Shown here in pieces: positions 10,745 through 21,818 of a DNA stretch of 64,000 bases (within the stretch, counting starts at the first letter, position 1; each line of letters begins with the position of its first letter). The translations under genes were made by a program, and so were the position numbers. A model generated the notes under the pieces. That model was not told the origin of the DNA and did no database searches. It was given only the letters and a program-made list of their open reading frames with translations. The stretch lies in NCBI RefSeq assembly GCF_001540865.1, contig NC_033630.1:4559221-4623220 (forward strand), given 5' to 3'. The stretch is from Ananas comosus (taxonomy: Eukaryota; Streptophyta; Magnoliopsida; Poales; Bromeliaceae).

Positions 10745-11830
10745 GAAACCAAACGGCATTCCTTCGTAGAGCCATGTCGCCTTTTTTCATATGAATTCCT
10801 ATGAGAGCATTAATTCTCTCTCTCTCTCTCATGCTTTCTATCTTCCTTTCACATTCACATGGGCTCACATGGGCTCTATGCCCAGTGAGGATGTATTTGC
10901 CTTTTTTTACACCTCTCTCTCTCTCTTTCCAATTAAAACTCTCATTCTACCCTCTCTCTTCCCTCTCTCTCTCTTCCTACATTTTTTCTAACTCAACACG
11001 CACACACAAAGGAACTAAAGAAGAAAAAAAACACAAAGAGAGGGAAGCAGTAAAAGGGTGGTAAAGAGAAAGGAAATTTGTTTGCTCCCTATTTTTTTCC
11101 CCTTTTTTTAAATTATTTTATGTTGCTTTAGTATTGTCTGCCTGCTTAAATTTCTATTTTTTTGGATGAATTTTTTACTAGATTTGTTTTGATTTGGTGA
11201 AGAAAAAAAGTTCATCGAAAACGGTGTAGAAAGGGAATTTGTTTGCTCCCTATTTTTTCCCCTTTGTTTCTAATTATTTTACGCTATTGTGGCATTGTCA
11301 ACCTATTTAAATTTCAGATTTTTGTTTGGATGAAATTTTTTGCTAGATTTGTTTTGATTTGTTAAAGAAAAAGAGTTCATTGAAAAACGGCGTTTCGTCG
11401 TGAACCTACGTTGTCTGTTTTTTTAAATCTAAAATTTTAGTTACTATGAATATATTATGTAGTGATTCTTTGTAGAGCCACGTCACTTTTTTTTCATATG
11501 AGCTCGTGCGGGTGTATTAATTTTCTCTTTCTCTCTCCCTCTCACATGGTCTCTCTCTCCTTTTTACATCAGCTCACATGCACTCTATATCCATAGGGAT
11601 GTATTTGACTCTTTTACACATCTCTCTTTTCAATTAAAACTCTCATCTCTCCCTCTCTCTTCCCTATCTCTCTACAATTTTTGCTGACTCATGTCTACCC
11701 ATCAAAACTTTTATGTCTCTCTATCTCTTCTCTCTCTATAATTATTTTTGACCTCTTCTTTGCCACACACACAAAGGAGCTGGAGAAAAAAGAGAGAGAG
11801 AGAGAGAATTAGTAAAGGGGATCAAGAAAG
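10745..11830. repeat. Tandemly repeated CT-rich block
   Basis: The segment GTAGAGCCATGTCGCC, CATATGA, CTCTCTCTCTC, GATGTATTTG recurs at about 11,473-11,640. A second unit beginning GAATTTGTTTGCTCCCTATT occurs near 11,075, 11,235 and (diverged) 11,835. The open frames at 10,791-11,064 arise from CT repeats and are not accepted as genes. Confidence 0.6.
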
Positions 11831-12039
11831 GGAGGGGATTGGTTTGCTCCCAATTTTTTTCCTCGCTTTTTAAGAATTATTTTAAGCTGTTTTCATAGTT
11901 AAGGCCTGCTTAAATTTTACTTTTTTTTGACGAAATTGTTTTGTAAATTTGTTTTGATTTGGTGGGGGAAAAAGATTTAATCGGAATTCTAAACAACGGC
12001 GAACCCTTCTATCATCACTAACATTTTTTATTTCCCACC

Positions 12040-12195
12040 GATCGTCCCTAGAGCAAGTGGCAAAGGGCTTGGTGGTTGGTACCCGAGACCCAAGTTCGAA
12101 TCTTAGTTGATTCACATTTCCAGCTAAGTTTATTTCTAAATGAAATAAACGAAGCGAGTAGCGTGCTACCTATCTCTCAAAAAAAAAAAAAAACA
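12040..12195 (+). mobile_element. tRNA-derived SINE
   Basis: A tRNA-like head contains an A-box-like TGGCAAAGGGCTTGG and a B box AGTTCGAATCT about 40 bases apart, the internal promoter of RNA polymerase III. It is followed by a short body and a terminal A run of about 14 bases preceded by CTATCTCTC. That layout is typical of plant SINEs. It is not an intact tRNA gene, since no acceptor-stem pairing is evident. Confidence 0.7.
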
Positions 12196-13610
12196 TTTTT
12201 TATTTGCCCTTAAGCTAAGGGCAAATGTGGTAGTTTATTTTTTTTTAACTGTGGTAGATATAACTCACGTTTAACCCAAGTTAACTTAACGGGTGGTAAC
12301 TGTAGGGATATTTTGGAATAACGGAGGAATATATGAGGGGTATATTAGAAAGAAAAACAAAATATGGTTAAATGAGATATTTTCAAAGTTTTGAAGGATA
12401 TATAAGCAATTATCTCAAATACTAATGTCTATAAAAGAAGATATTTGTATAGTTGGATAAAATTTGTGTTGAACCAAATATCGAAATAATATATTTTTAT
12501 ATATTTTAAGATGTTTATTAAATAAAAATATTTTCACAAGACGGAAATGTTATTATGAAAGTAAAGTTTTTGATAATTTAATTTTTAGAGAAAAATTTAA
12601 ATCTCGTAAATGAAACGGACCCTAAAAAATTTTTATGGCCAAAACTAAGCCGCCACTAGATGACCATAGTCCATGGATATAGATAATGATCGTGACTAAG
12701 TTATTATCTAACTTTTTATAAAAAGAATTAGTTTTGGCCACAAATAATATCATAAAAGATAAATAAATAAACAAAATCTGGAGCCAACCGTGAGTGTGTA
12801 AAAATGTGTGGTCTCCATATACTTTTACGTAATCTGTTTAAATAAAATCTTAAAAAAAAACAAAAAGAAAAGTATATTGAGACGCTCTCAATTATGTAGG
12901 CCATTGTGAAATTGGTTCCTCAACTGATCGAAAGCTTTTTTTTTTTTACCAAGATCTATTACTTTGAATTTTTTTTGAATTAAGTTATTCTAGATATTTT
13001 AGTTAGAAATTTATTTAAATTTAATTAAATCTCTAATTTATTTGACTAAACACCTTCTAATTTTTTTAAAAAACAAAGGTTTAAGAAGTGCCGGTTAAAA
13101 AATATAGATTAAATTACAGAAAACCTTGTTATAATTAAATACCTGTATTTTTACTTTTCCTCCCTTACTTTCAAAAACCTATATTTGACCCCTCAGCATT
13201 CCGAGTTGTTGCATTTAGCCCTCCCCCCCCCCTCCCAAAATGTTTATGGGGAGATTGCTTAAGAGAAGATAATGATTTATGGAGAGATCCTCAAGAATAG
13301 GTTGTTTTGATAAATATCCTTCAAATTTTATTTTTCTAAATGAGCCCTCTAAACTTTTTTAAGTTTTGAAATTCTTTCTACTCATTTTAGTCAAAAAGTG
13401 ATGTGGCTAATTTAATATTAAAATTCAGGGCTTGTTTGTTTCACTTATCTGACTGATGATTAACTTTGATATTAATTGTGAACCTCGCTTTTTAGAACGG
13501 TCACTCATCCTAAAATTGCTCTAGCCATAACATGCTTAATCCTCTAATAATCTTTTGGGTTTAGGTACCACCCAAAATGTTATTATTAGATTAAAAGGTT
13601 TAGCTCCACT
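12196..13610. other. AT-rich intergenic DNA
   Basis: No gene or known repeat is recognised. Features include a C run near 13,220-13,235 and long T runs. Confidence 0.35.
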
Positions 13611-13674
13611 ATACATTATGTGTATAATCATTTCAAATCCCTGGGGTGTCACAGTTAATTAGGTGTGCAAATAT

Positions 13675-14050
13675 TACAACCCGACTCACTAGCAATGACC
13701 TAAACTATTAGTCAAAAATATTTAAATCTAGTTATTACTATTAGGATCCATAGTCCCTTATATTTTCAATCACAAACTGATTCTCGTCTAACATCGGGCT
13801 ATTGAGTGTCAAGACGCACCGCATTTAAGTCCTAACGTTCTTGTTAGCACAATCACATATATAACACAGATCACCAAGTGATGTGAGGCTCCAATGACAC
13901 TTCGAGTGACACGCTAGCAATAATAACTCGTTAAATCCAAACCACTAGCCCAAAGTGCTCAAATCTAATTATTATTACTAGGGTTCATAGTCCTTTATAT
14001 TTTTAATCACAAACTCAGTCTTATCTAATGTGGGACTGCGGTGTCATAAC
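13675..14050. repeat. Two diverged copies of a ~130-bp unit
   Basis: The phrase set TAGTCCCTTATATTTTCAAT, CACAAACTGATTCTC and CTAACATCGGGCT (13,750-13,800) recurs at about 13,990-14,035 as TAGTCCTTTATATTTTTAAT, CACAAACTCAGTCT and CTAATGTGGGACT. This wording is reminiscent of plant retrotransposon leader DNA, but no coding domain is present. Confidence 0.5.
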
Positions 14051-14491
14051 AGTGGTTAAAATATCCTCCATGATAGGGTCGAATCAAATTAATGGTGACA
14101 CTGACAACTCATACGATGAGTATGAAGATACTAAGACCATCACCACCCGTTCAAGTGAGTTGTAGAAGGCGGCGTTGTTGAATGACATTGCTCTTCTTGG
14201 ATGAAACAGCAGGTGCCAGCTGCACATTTATACAAAAAAATTTTATCAGTACTATTGAATTTGATCTCAAAGATGGAGGATAAAGTCATGTCCTACTGGG
14301 CATGTCATTTTCTGTGCAGCCATGAATGGCCCGAGCCGCTGCAGGTGTTTTTCCGGTGAGTGGTCATTCATTATGCAAATCAAATTTATTTAAATTTTAA
14401 TTTAAAATTAGATTTATAGGTTTATAGTTTCTAACAAACTCAAGAATCTATTGTTAATTGCTTCATATTTGTAATGTTAAGAAACCCTTGA

Positions 14492-14848
14492 TCTGGGACG
14501 AAGCCAGAAATTAAGATTCGGGGGGAGGGGCGCAAGATTTAGATTTGATAGAAAAAAAATTCGACCTCAAATAGTAAGAAAAAAAATTTGTCGAATTCAC
14601 TAATCCAGTTATTACTAGCAACAATAAAGACAGTATGCCCAAAGAGGAACAAGACTGTAAGAGTTGATAGGAAAGGATCAAGAAATTCGAAAAAAATTTG
14701 AGACACAAATTTTATTAAAAATAATTAATTTGGCCCCCTAAAATTAAAATTTATAAAATTAAATTTTAAAGGGCTTTTATATAATTTTAAAAAATTTAGG
14801 GGGGACCATGGCCACTGTGGGCCCCTCAATGACTCCGCCCCTGTCCTT
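14492..14848. mobile_element. Short element with inverted GGGGCGGAGCC-like ends
   Basis: The left end reads GGGACGAAGCCAGAAATT and the right end ATGACTCCGCCCCTGTCC, an imperfect inverted pair. The interior is AT-rich with GGGGGGAGGGG and GGGGGGACC runs near the ends. It is probably a MITE or the remains of a non-autonomous DNA transposon. The minus-strand frame 14,511-14,708 is not convincing. Confidence 0.5.
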
Positions 14849-14949
14849 GATTAAAAGACCAAATAAGATATTGATAATATAAAAAGACAATAGTATAAAG
14901 ATGAACTTTTATTGATATAATTTTGAAGTACATAGTTTAACCAGAAGCA

Positions 14950-15720
14950 TACTCCCACTCAACATGAATTTTATGAAAATAAAATTTTTAGTTTTACAAA
15001 CTTGGCGATCGATCAAAGTTGGATTTGATTTGAACTTGATTTGCTTAGTTTAATGACTTGGTGGCCAGTTGAAGTTTAGTTGTCATTTTAATGACATAGT
15101 GATCGGTTGAAACTAAGTCTATTAATTTAATGACATTTCGATCGACCAAACTCAGGTTACTTAATTTAAGGACTTGGTGGTCCTCAATTTGAGTTACTCC
15201 ATTGTATGACATATGACTAGGAAGGAACTAAGTCGGTTAGTTTAATGACATTTTGGTCGGCTAAACTTAGATCACTTGAGATTGAGTTTCTCATTTTAGT
15301 GATATGGCAGCCATTTGATACTCATTTTAGAAAATTGAGTCACTCCGTTTTATGACGTGTAAATAGGCCGAAACTGTGTTGATTAGTTTAGTGACATTTC
15401 AGTCAGTTGAACTCAGGTTATCCAGTTTAATGACTTTATGGTCATTTGAATTTGGGTTACTATGTTTTATGACTTAAGAGTAGGTTTGTAATCGAGTTGG
15501 TTAGTTTAGTGACATTTCGGTCAGTCGGACTCAGTTTAATGACTTAGAGGTCATTTTAATTTGAGACGTTTAGTTTAATGACTTTACGGCCGTTTGAATT
15601 TGAGTTATTGAGTTTAATAAATTTGAGGCTGTTTGAATTTGAGTTTTCTAGTTTAACAATTTTACGGTCATTTGAATTTGGGTTATTTAGTTTAACGATT
15701 TTGCGTTCGTTTGATTCTAG
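14950..15720. repeat. Degenerate minisatellite-like array, ~55-60 bp period
   Basis: The phrases TTTAATGACTTGGTGGTC, TTTAGTGACATTTCGGTC and GTTTGAATTTGAGTTA alternate at least ten times with drift. The array has no open frame of interest. Its function is unknown; decayed satellite or expanded local repeat are both possible. Confidence 0.7.
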
Positions 15721-15984
15721 TTTATGAGTCAACTAAATTGACTCAGCCGATTAATTGGAATTAAGCTCAGTTTGAACCTTTAATTTGCTTCACTTCGCGC
15801 AGAGCCAGTTTGCTTGATTTGGATCATTCCTATAGTTAGGTCTGAACCTTGTTTAGGTTAGGTTTAGTTTCAATCAGTTTGAGGTGCATTTGGTTTTGAA
15901 CCCTTAGACTTTGGTTCAGGACTTTGAGTTGAGCCCTTAAGACTTAGTTTAAGACACATTGAAGTTGATATAGGTTGAGGCTTT

Positions 15985-16220
15985 ATGATTCAGCTTAACT
16001 ATCTCACATGTTTTGTTCACCGTCTTAGCTTTCGATTCAGTCCATCTTTTGTTCAGTTCCTTGGGTTTGATTCACCATCATGGGTTCAATTCGGTCTTTT
16101 CGGGCTCAATTCTTTCGGTTCACCATTATTTTCTTTCGGTTCACCACTTTGGATTCGGTTCATCATTCTAAATTCGATCTATGGTTCATCATCTTTGATT
16201 TGGTTCAATTTGATTTGATG
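15985..16220. repeat. TTCGGTTCACCA-type short tandem repeats
   Basis: The unit TTCGGTTCACCAT with variants is repeated about eight times, giving a spurious 77-residue frame rich in F, S and L. It continues the repetitive character of the preceding array. Confidence 0.6.
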
Positions 16221-16475
16221 TGGTTCCACATCAGCTGAGATGTAGTTTGCCTCCTTTAGTTCAGTCCTAGTTCGTTAGGTTCAAACCGAATTTATGTCCA
16301 TGTTGGGCTTGATCAAACATAAGGGTCAACGTAATTGATTTGATTTGATTTGATGTGTCAACTTGGTAAGCTCTGTTGGCTAAGTAATGTGATTGTTTTT
16401 TCGACATTTTATTAATAAGCGGACACTACATCAAATTTTAGTACATGTCAACTTGTGGTTAATGATATGCGCGAG
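16221..16475. other. Intergenic, nothing recognised
   Basis: Short AT-rich stretch between two repeat arrays, with no supported feature. Confidence 0.3.
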
Positions 16476-16479
16476 TCGG

Positions 16480-16655
16480 AATGCACCTATTATAAAGATG
16501 ATAGTTTGATTGGTCAAATCATAGCTATCACGAAGATAGCAATTTTGTTTAACCAAATCCAAATCAAATCTATCACGAAAATGATGACTTTGGTTTAGCC
16601 AAATCCAAATCAAGTCCGTCACAAAAACGACGATTTGGTTTGTACCGTACCTACC
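16480..16655. repeat. Three tandem copies of a ~58-bp unit
   Basis: The unit ends in CCAAATCCAAATCAA and contains TATCACGA. Copies begin near 16,500, 16,550 and 16,605. The minus-strand frame 16,431-16,622 is produced by this array. Confidence 0.65.
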
Positions 16656-16663
16656 ACAAGTAG

Positions 16664-16835
16664 GGCTGGCAAATGAACGAGCCGGCTCGCGTTCTGCTCG
16701 GTATTCGACTCGCTCGAGCTTGGCTTGAAATTAAATGAGTCGAGTTTGAACAAAAAAATAAAACTTGAAATTTATTTCAAATCGAGCTTAAGTTTTACTC
16801 GGCTCGCTCGAATTAGACTCGAAAAATTCGAATAT
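16664..16835. repeat. GCTCG-rich short element, second copy
   Basis: It begins GGGCTGGCAAATGAACGAGC and matches 1,903-2,095 block by block, including AAATTAAATGAGTCGAG and the closing TA microsatellite. Confidence 0.6.
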
Positions 16836-16855
16836 ATATATATATATATATATAT

Positions 16856-17075
16856 ATGTTGCAATACTATCAATAGCACCAAACTATTTGTGCTATTAGG
16901 TTTTCGGCCATTGGATGAAAAAATATACTGTTACGACGATGTGGGTCCCTAGAGTTGAGTGAGTTTTTGGTTGAATAGCATAATCTAACAGATGAAAATA
17001 GTCAAAGGGCTAAATCTAACGGCAAAAAACTCGTTAGCACCAAGTTCTTAGTGCTATCAATAGTATCTCAGTCAG
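16856..17075. mobile_element. MITE with CTATCAATAG ends
   Basis: The left end contains ATACTATCAATAGCACCA and the right end TAGTGCTATCAATAGTAT. The interior phrases TTGGTTGAATAGCAT and AATAGTCAAAGGGCTA recur in the element at 61,167-61,419, so both belong to one family. Confidence 0.6.
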
Positions 17076-17159
17076 ACTCATATAAATATATATCATTAAT
17101 CATAATATATACTATATATATGATATACTATATCATTTATTCTAATACATATTATATAT

Positions 17160-17325
17160 ATATAATTAAATATTTTATTTTGATAATTAATATATCGGGT
17201 TTCTGGGTCGGGCTCTAGCTGGGCTTGGACATGCCCAAATAAGACCAAAATTTTAATACTCGGCCCGACCCAAACATGGCCCATCGGGCTGGGCCTTATT
17301 TAGGCCCGGGCCCAGTTCCACCCCA
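17160..17325. mobile_element. Truncated hAT-like element, opposite orientation
   Basis: The sequence CAGTTCCACCCC with GGCCCGGGCC and GGGCTTGGACATGCCC is the reverse complement of the left end of the element at 4,948. Only about 165 bp are recognisable, and no second end is visible. Confidence 0.65.
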
Positions 17326-17479
17326 GGCCCTAGCTGTTGGAAAAATAATTTTTGCAAAATTGATTTTAATTTTGAGAATTGATTTTAATTAAAAGTTATA
17401 AAGTATTTAGCTGTATGTAGAGCACTTGGCTGAATTTTGCATTTGGCAGGAAAGTAATTTTTCTAAAGTAATTTTGTAA

Positions 17480-17890
17480 AAGTGTTCGGCAAATAATAAA
17501 TTTTTTTTTTGCTAGATTTATTCTAAAAGTTAAATTCAAAATTTTAATTTTTATTTAAAATTTAAAATTATGAATTTAAAATCTAAACTAGATTTTGAAA
17601 TTTTTAATTTAAAATCTGAACTAGAATTTGAAATTTTGAATTTAAAATCTAAACTAGAATTTAAAATTTTATTTTGAATTTAAAATCTAATTTAAAATTT
17701 AAAAATTTAATGGTTTAAAATTGAAATTTGATATTCAGAGTTTAAGATTAAAAATTTTAAATTTAAATTTTAAATTTTAAATTTTAAATTTAAACTTAAT
17801 TATGAATATAATTTAATTGAATTCAAAAATTAAATTTAAAAGTTTAAATTTTGAATTCAAAAGTAGAATTAAATTTCAAGAAGTAAACTT
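17480..17890. repeat. AAATTTAAA-type low-complexity DNA
   Basis: This is dense TTTAAAATTTAAATT text that reads the same in several directions. Similar text fills 40,270-41,350. Nothing is encoded. Confidence 0.75.
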
Positions 17891-17899
17891 TAGTTACTT

Positions 17900-19511
17900 C
17901 TAATTTTGGGCCTCTAAAGTCAGAAAATTAATTCTAAAAATCAAAATCAAATTTTGAAAAAGGGATTACCGAACATCCTTTTAAAGAAAAAATAACTCTT
18001 GATCTCAGGGCAAACGCCCACAAAGTTTTCTACGTGAAAAAATCATCTCTCTTTTAAAGTCTAAAAAACTATTAGAAATTGAAAATAGAAGCAAATTAAA
18101 TTAAATGAAGTTAGGAGTCCGACGGAATTCTAAATCAAAACTCAATAACTAAATATCATGTGAAATAATATAAAACGACTGTATTTTTTTTTCTATTTAA
18201 ACTAACAAAGAATAATAGTTCAATATTTTATATTCAACACATGTAATATGCAAATAATTTTAAAATATGATTTTCTCATTACGAAAGACCGTGATAGATA
18301 TTTCATATTCTGAATGCTCCTATCAATTTTTTTTTTAAAAAAAAAATGAAAAACAACTTTCATGCTGGTTGTATTGAGCCTACTAAAACCACATTTAAAA
18401 ACACACTGTATAATAATAAAAGTAATAATGGAATGCATACATCGTACATTAATCATTCCATTACGGAATCCAAAGGAGCCACTAAGCCAACTTCAAATTG
18501 GAATGAATAATTGACTTAAGATCATATAATTTGTATGAGTTCACACCCTATAATGCATAAACGACAACATCCGAGTTGCTATCTCTATGGTCTGAAGTTC
18601 AATTCCTGTTGTGCGTTCACAAATTGAGTTGCTGCGCTCAGTTCTTTTGACTAAAATAAAATTATTAGTACACAGGGTATTCAGAAGAAAAGCCTACAAG
18701 TAATAACAAAATAAAACAAAATCTTAAAGCAAAATAGTCGGTGATTGAAGGGAGAAATATAAAGTTTGGGACAAACTTCAATTTGCCCCGTTATGGTTTA
18801 TTACATTTATTTTAATTTTGCTACCTTATGTTTAAAATTATACTTAACCTCCCTACATTCTGTAAAGTTTTTATTATTCTTTTTTTAAGATCAGGTCTTT
18901 AAAGTATAATAAAGGTGAAACCACATGACAGTAAAGTGAAAACTTTTTAAATGCATATTTTTGTTTGGCTGTATGTTAGAATGTCTAGAAGAGTAATGCT
19001 ATCTGTTCGGCCAAAATAGAATGTAAATTTTATACCCACTTATCCGAGGACCAATACTGCATTCTTGTTTTGTCAACTTTCTTTTTTTTAGTATTAAAAA
19101 CTCGAAAGAATTTCTAGACTCTTGGATGGCGGGTGCAAAATCTACTGCCCCTTTTTGATGTACCCTTAGTTCAACATGAGCATAAATGGATTGTGTTAAT
19201 AAGTTTATTACAATACCCTTATTAATTGAGAATGGAATTACATCTTATTTTGTATCAAGTAGGATGATCAATACACAGCTTAGAAGAGATATTTTAGTTT
19301 GCTATAATCAAACTCTCCTGAAAATAAAAAACTACACCAAGGGAGAAGGTTGGTTTTGAATTTCTACCTTTTAAGAAATATAAAAATAACAATAGAAAGT
19401 TAAGTTCCGGCTACGTCAAATCGTTGTAGCCAACCAAATATACAAATTCTCAAGTTTTAACCTATATATTTAGAGATATTAAAAATTATTACGAATTAAA
19501 CATGCCTTTCT
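17900..19511. other. Intergenic DNA before the mirror block
   Basis: No gene is seen. A possible SINE lies at 18,550-18,665. The open frames at 18,220-18,456 and 19,496-19,726 are not supported; the second lies across the start of an LTR. Confidence 0.4.
18550..18665 (+). mobile_element. Possible tRNA-derived SINE
   Basis: A B-box match GTTCAATTCC lies in GAAGTTCAATTCCTGTTGTG, preceded by GAGTTGCTATCTCTATGG. No clear A box or poly-A end was found, so this is a candidate only. Confidence 0.35.
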
Positions 19512-19910
19512 AATATTGTCACGCCCGGGTACCAGCGGAAGCATATCCGGCACGTGCACAGACCCGCCATACACCTGCAGTATATAAGGCGTCTACAAAG
19601 AAAGCAAGTCGATAGGAAGTGAAACAACGAAAGTCCTGTCCTGATATCAGAGCAATGTATAAGTCTGTATACTAACAGTAAAAGAACAAAGGAAACTACA
19701 ATCCCAAAATATCGACTAAAGGGCAAGTATCACAACAGAAACATCTGGATCAACAGTAAATATACATCACGGGTATACAAAAATAGGTACAATGGTGGTC
19801 ACTCTATACAATGGACATCACCCTCGGCCGTAGCCCGAGTAACAAGGTGATCGACTAGCACGCTCCTAGTAGTGCCTAGCTAGGCGCGACTCCCTTGCCA
19901 CGATCCCTAG
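19512..19910 (-). mobile_element. LTR (first ~394 bp), cut by the mirror junction
   Basis: The LTR begins at 19,517 with TGTCACGCCCGGG, the reverse complement of the common plant Ty3-type LTR end CGGGGCGTGACA. It is preceded by the target duplication AATAT at 19,512-19,516. It runs normally to about CGATCCCTAG (19,901-19,910), where the writing direction changes. The rest of the same LTR lies at 56,312 down to 54,109 in mirror text, ending in the second AATAT. Rejoined, it measures about 2,598 bp. It is probably a solo LTR, since no internal retrotransposon domain lies between its ends. Confidence 0.9.
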
Positions 19911-21460
19911 AGCATGATTCTAACATTTCCACGTTACGACAGCTGTATTATCACGTTACCAATTCCTTAGGACTGCGCAGCCCACTTGTCTGGCTTGTCG
20001 TTTGTGCCCCACACCGCTTATCGCACCTTATAATGCAAAAGTCGCGCGCCCGTGTAAATTACGAACGCCTTTGCATGCATGTCATAGCACATGCAATATC
20101 ACAGAGAAGCCGAGTGGCTTCTCTGTGGCCGCACATATAGCTTCGACGGAGCCCTTCAATTCCGCTGATAAGTTTGCATAAAAGCAAATCAAATTTATAC
20201 GCAAGATGTCTAAGTAATGGGATTTTCCGCAACGTGTCAATAATCGTAATAACGTGATAAGTTTTGTATCAATGTGAGAAAAAAAAGTCTCAACAAGTTA
20301 AAAAGTATAATCAATTTGAACGAAATGATTATTAATGTACATTAGTGGTTTATCCCTCTATTAAAATGTGACGCATTAGTGAGCGACGACGTAATTACAC
20401 TGCGTTTTTCATATGTTTGCCATTACGTAACATGACGTAACGTGATAATGCTGCTTACAATGAGATCATAACCTTGTCATAACCTGCGAATCTTCGAAAG
20501 AACGTGAGAAAATCGTGTACAACGTGATAATAACGACGAATTGCAACGTGATAATAATATGCCAACTTTCTTCCATCACTCGTCAAAATTCTATCATAAT
20601 CGATGAACTCAACTCATTATTGATCAAAGGCAAGGGCGTCTTTTCAGCTTTAAGCGCGCGTAATTATCCGTCACTGGATTTACCAATGTGTTGGGGGGTC
20701 AGCAAGCTATCGCAGAGAAGTTCGCGGAAAAGCAAAACATATTTTGCCAAAAAGTCTACGTAACGACCATCGTAATGATGTATATCTTTCCTGAGATATC
20801 CCTGAACCCGTTGGCTGCTGTTTCTTTACCGCTACTATCTCCATGTGCTCTGCTCCCCTCTCTAAGCTTACTCTGGAGCTGCTGCTCCGCCGAAACAGCA
20901 TTAGCCTCCTAGCTCGTTGCTCCGCAATTCTAACTAAGCGAGATAAACCTCATAACACGAACCAAACGCTGATCGGTGGAGATATAATCCAAGAATTTAA
21001 GACGTCTGGAAAAAAGAATATCTAGCTAGCTAGGATTCGAAAAAGACTGATATGAAAAAGAAATGCTTGTTATATCATGGTCTTGCCGTTAGGCTTTCCC
21101 ACGAGCAGGGGTACTAGCTCCGAGAGTAGAGCCGTTAGTAGAAGACGAGAAAGAGGGTCGTAGTATAAGGAAAACCTTCTTGTCACCGCGGCCAAGTCAC
21201 GCGCAGCTAAAAGGACGGTCGAAACTACTATTAAGACATGAAAACATTTTACTTTCTCTAGGTCAACATATTAAACAATGATATAATTATTTCTCTTGGA
21301 AAAGTAATGTAACAATGCTGAATTACATTTGTGTAGACATATATAGTAATAAAACAACGTGGCTAAACTCTACATTCTGTGATAATGTTACCTACAACGT
21401 GATAATTATGGCGACGCCATGGGAATGTTAGGTATAAATTTGTTTATACCCAACATTCCC
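19911..21460. repeat. Left arm of a giant inverted repeat (mirror text)
   Basis: This arm is the reverse complement of sequence in the right arm. 19,920-20,620 pairs with about 37,140-37,960, 20,620-21,215 with about 36,583-37,140, and 21,215-21,400 with about 33,640-33,950. The pairs sum to about 57,800, so the palindrome centre is near 28,900. Reverse-complement relations survive a mirror flip, so this is a real feature of the element. Long inverted ends around a transposase gene fit a Mutator-like element. Confidence 0.85.
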
Positions 21461-21818
21461 ATGCTTATCATAACACTATTCTACTTATATTGTCACGTTT
21501 ATTCATGTAATTCTTCTCTTGCTTGTCGTTTGTGAAATCTAAGGTGAATTTCCCCAACGTGGCAATAATCGCATAACGTGATAATTTTTGCATTAACGTA
21601 ACGTGACAATGCAGCTTACAATGAGACAAGGGGCATGTCATAACGTGGAAATCTAAGTAATAACGTGAGAAACTAACAAGCAACGTGATAATGTTTTTAT
21701 ATGAACTAGTTAATAAGAGATGCAATGTGATAATGGTTAATCGAAACTTGATAAAGTTATTCCTCACACCTACAATCCTACAAAGGACGCCACGCGGGCG
21801 CCTACAACAGCGCGCGCC
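21461..21818. other. 3' flank of the transposase within the element (mirror text)
   Basis: It contains several of the short motifs printed AACGTGATAAT (TAATAGTGCAA when read correctly), plus a small local palindrome just before it at 21,425-21,465. No gene is seen. Confidence 0.5.

Noticed and set aside
12040..12125. A tRNA gene
   Set aside because: A-box- and B-box-like sequences are present, but no cloverleaf stems and a poly-A end follow, so it is a SINE.
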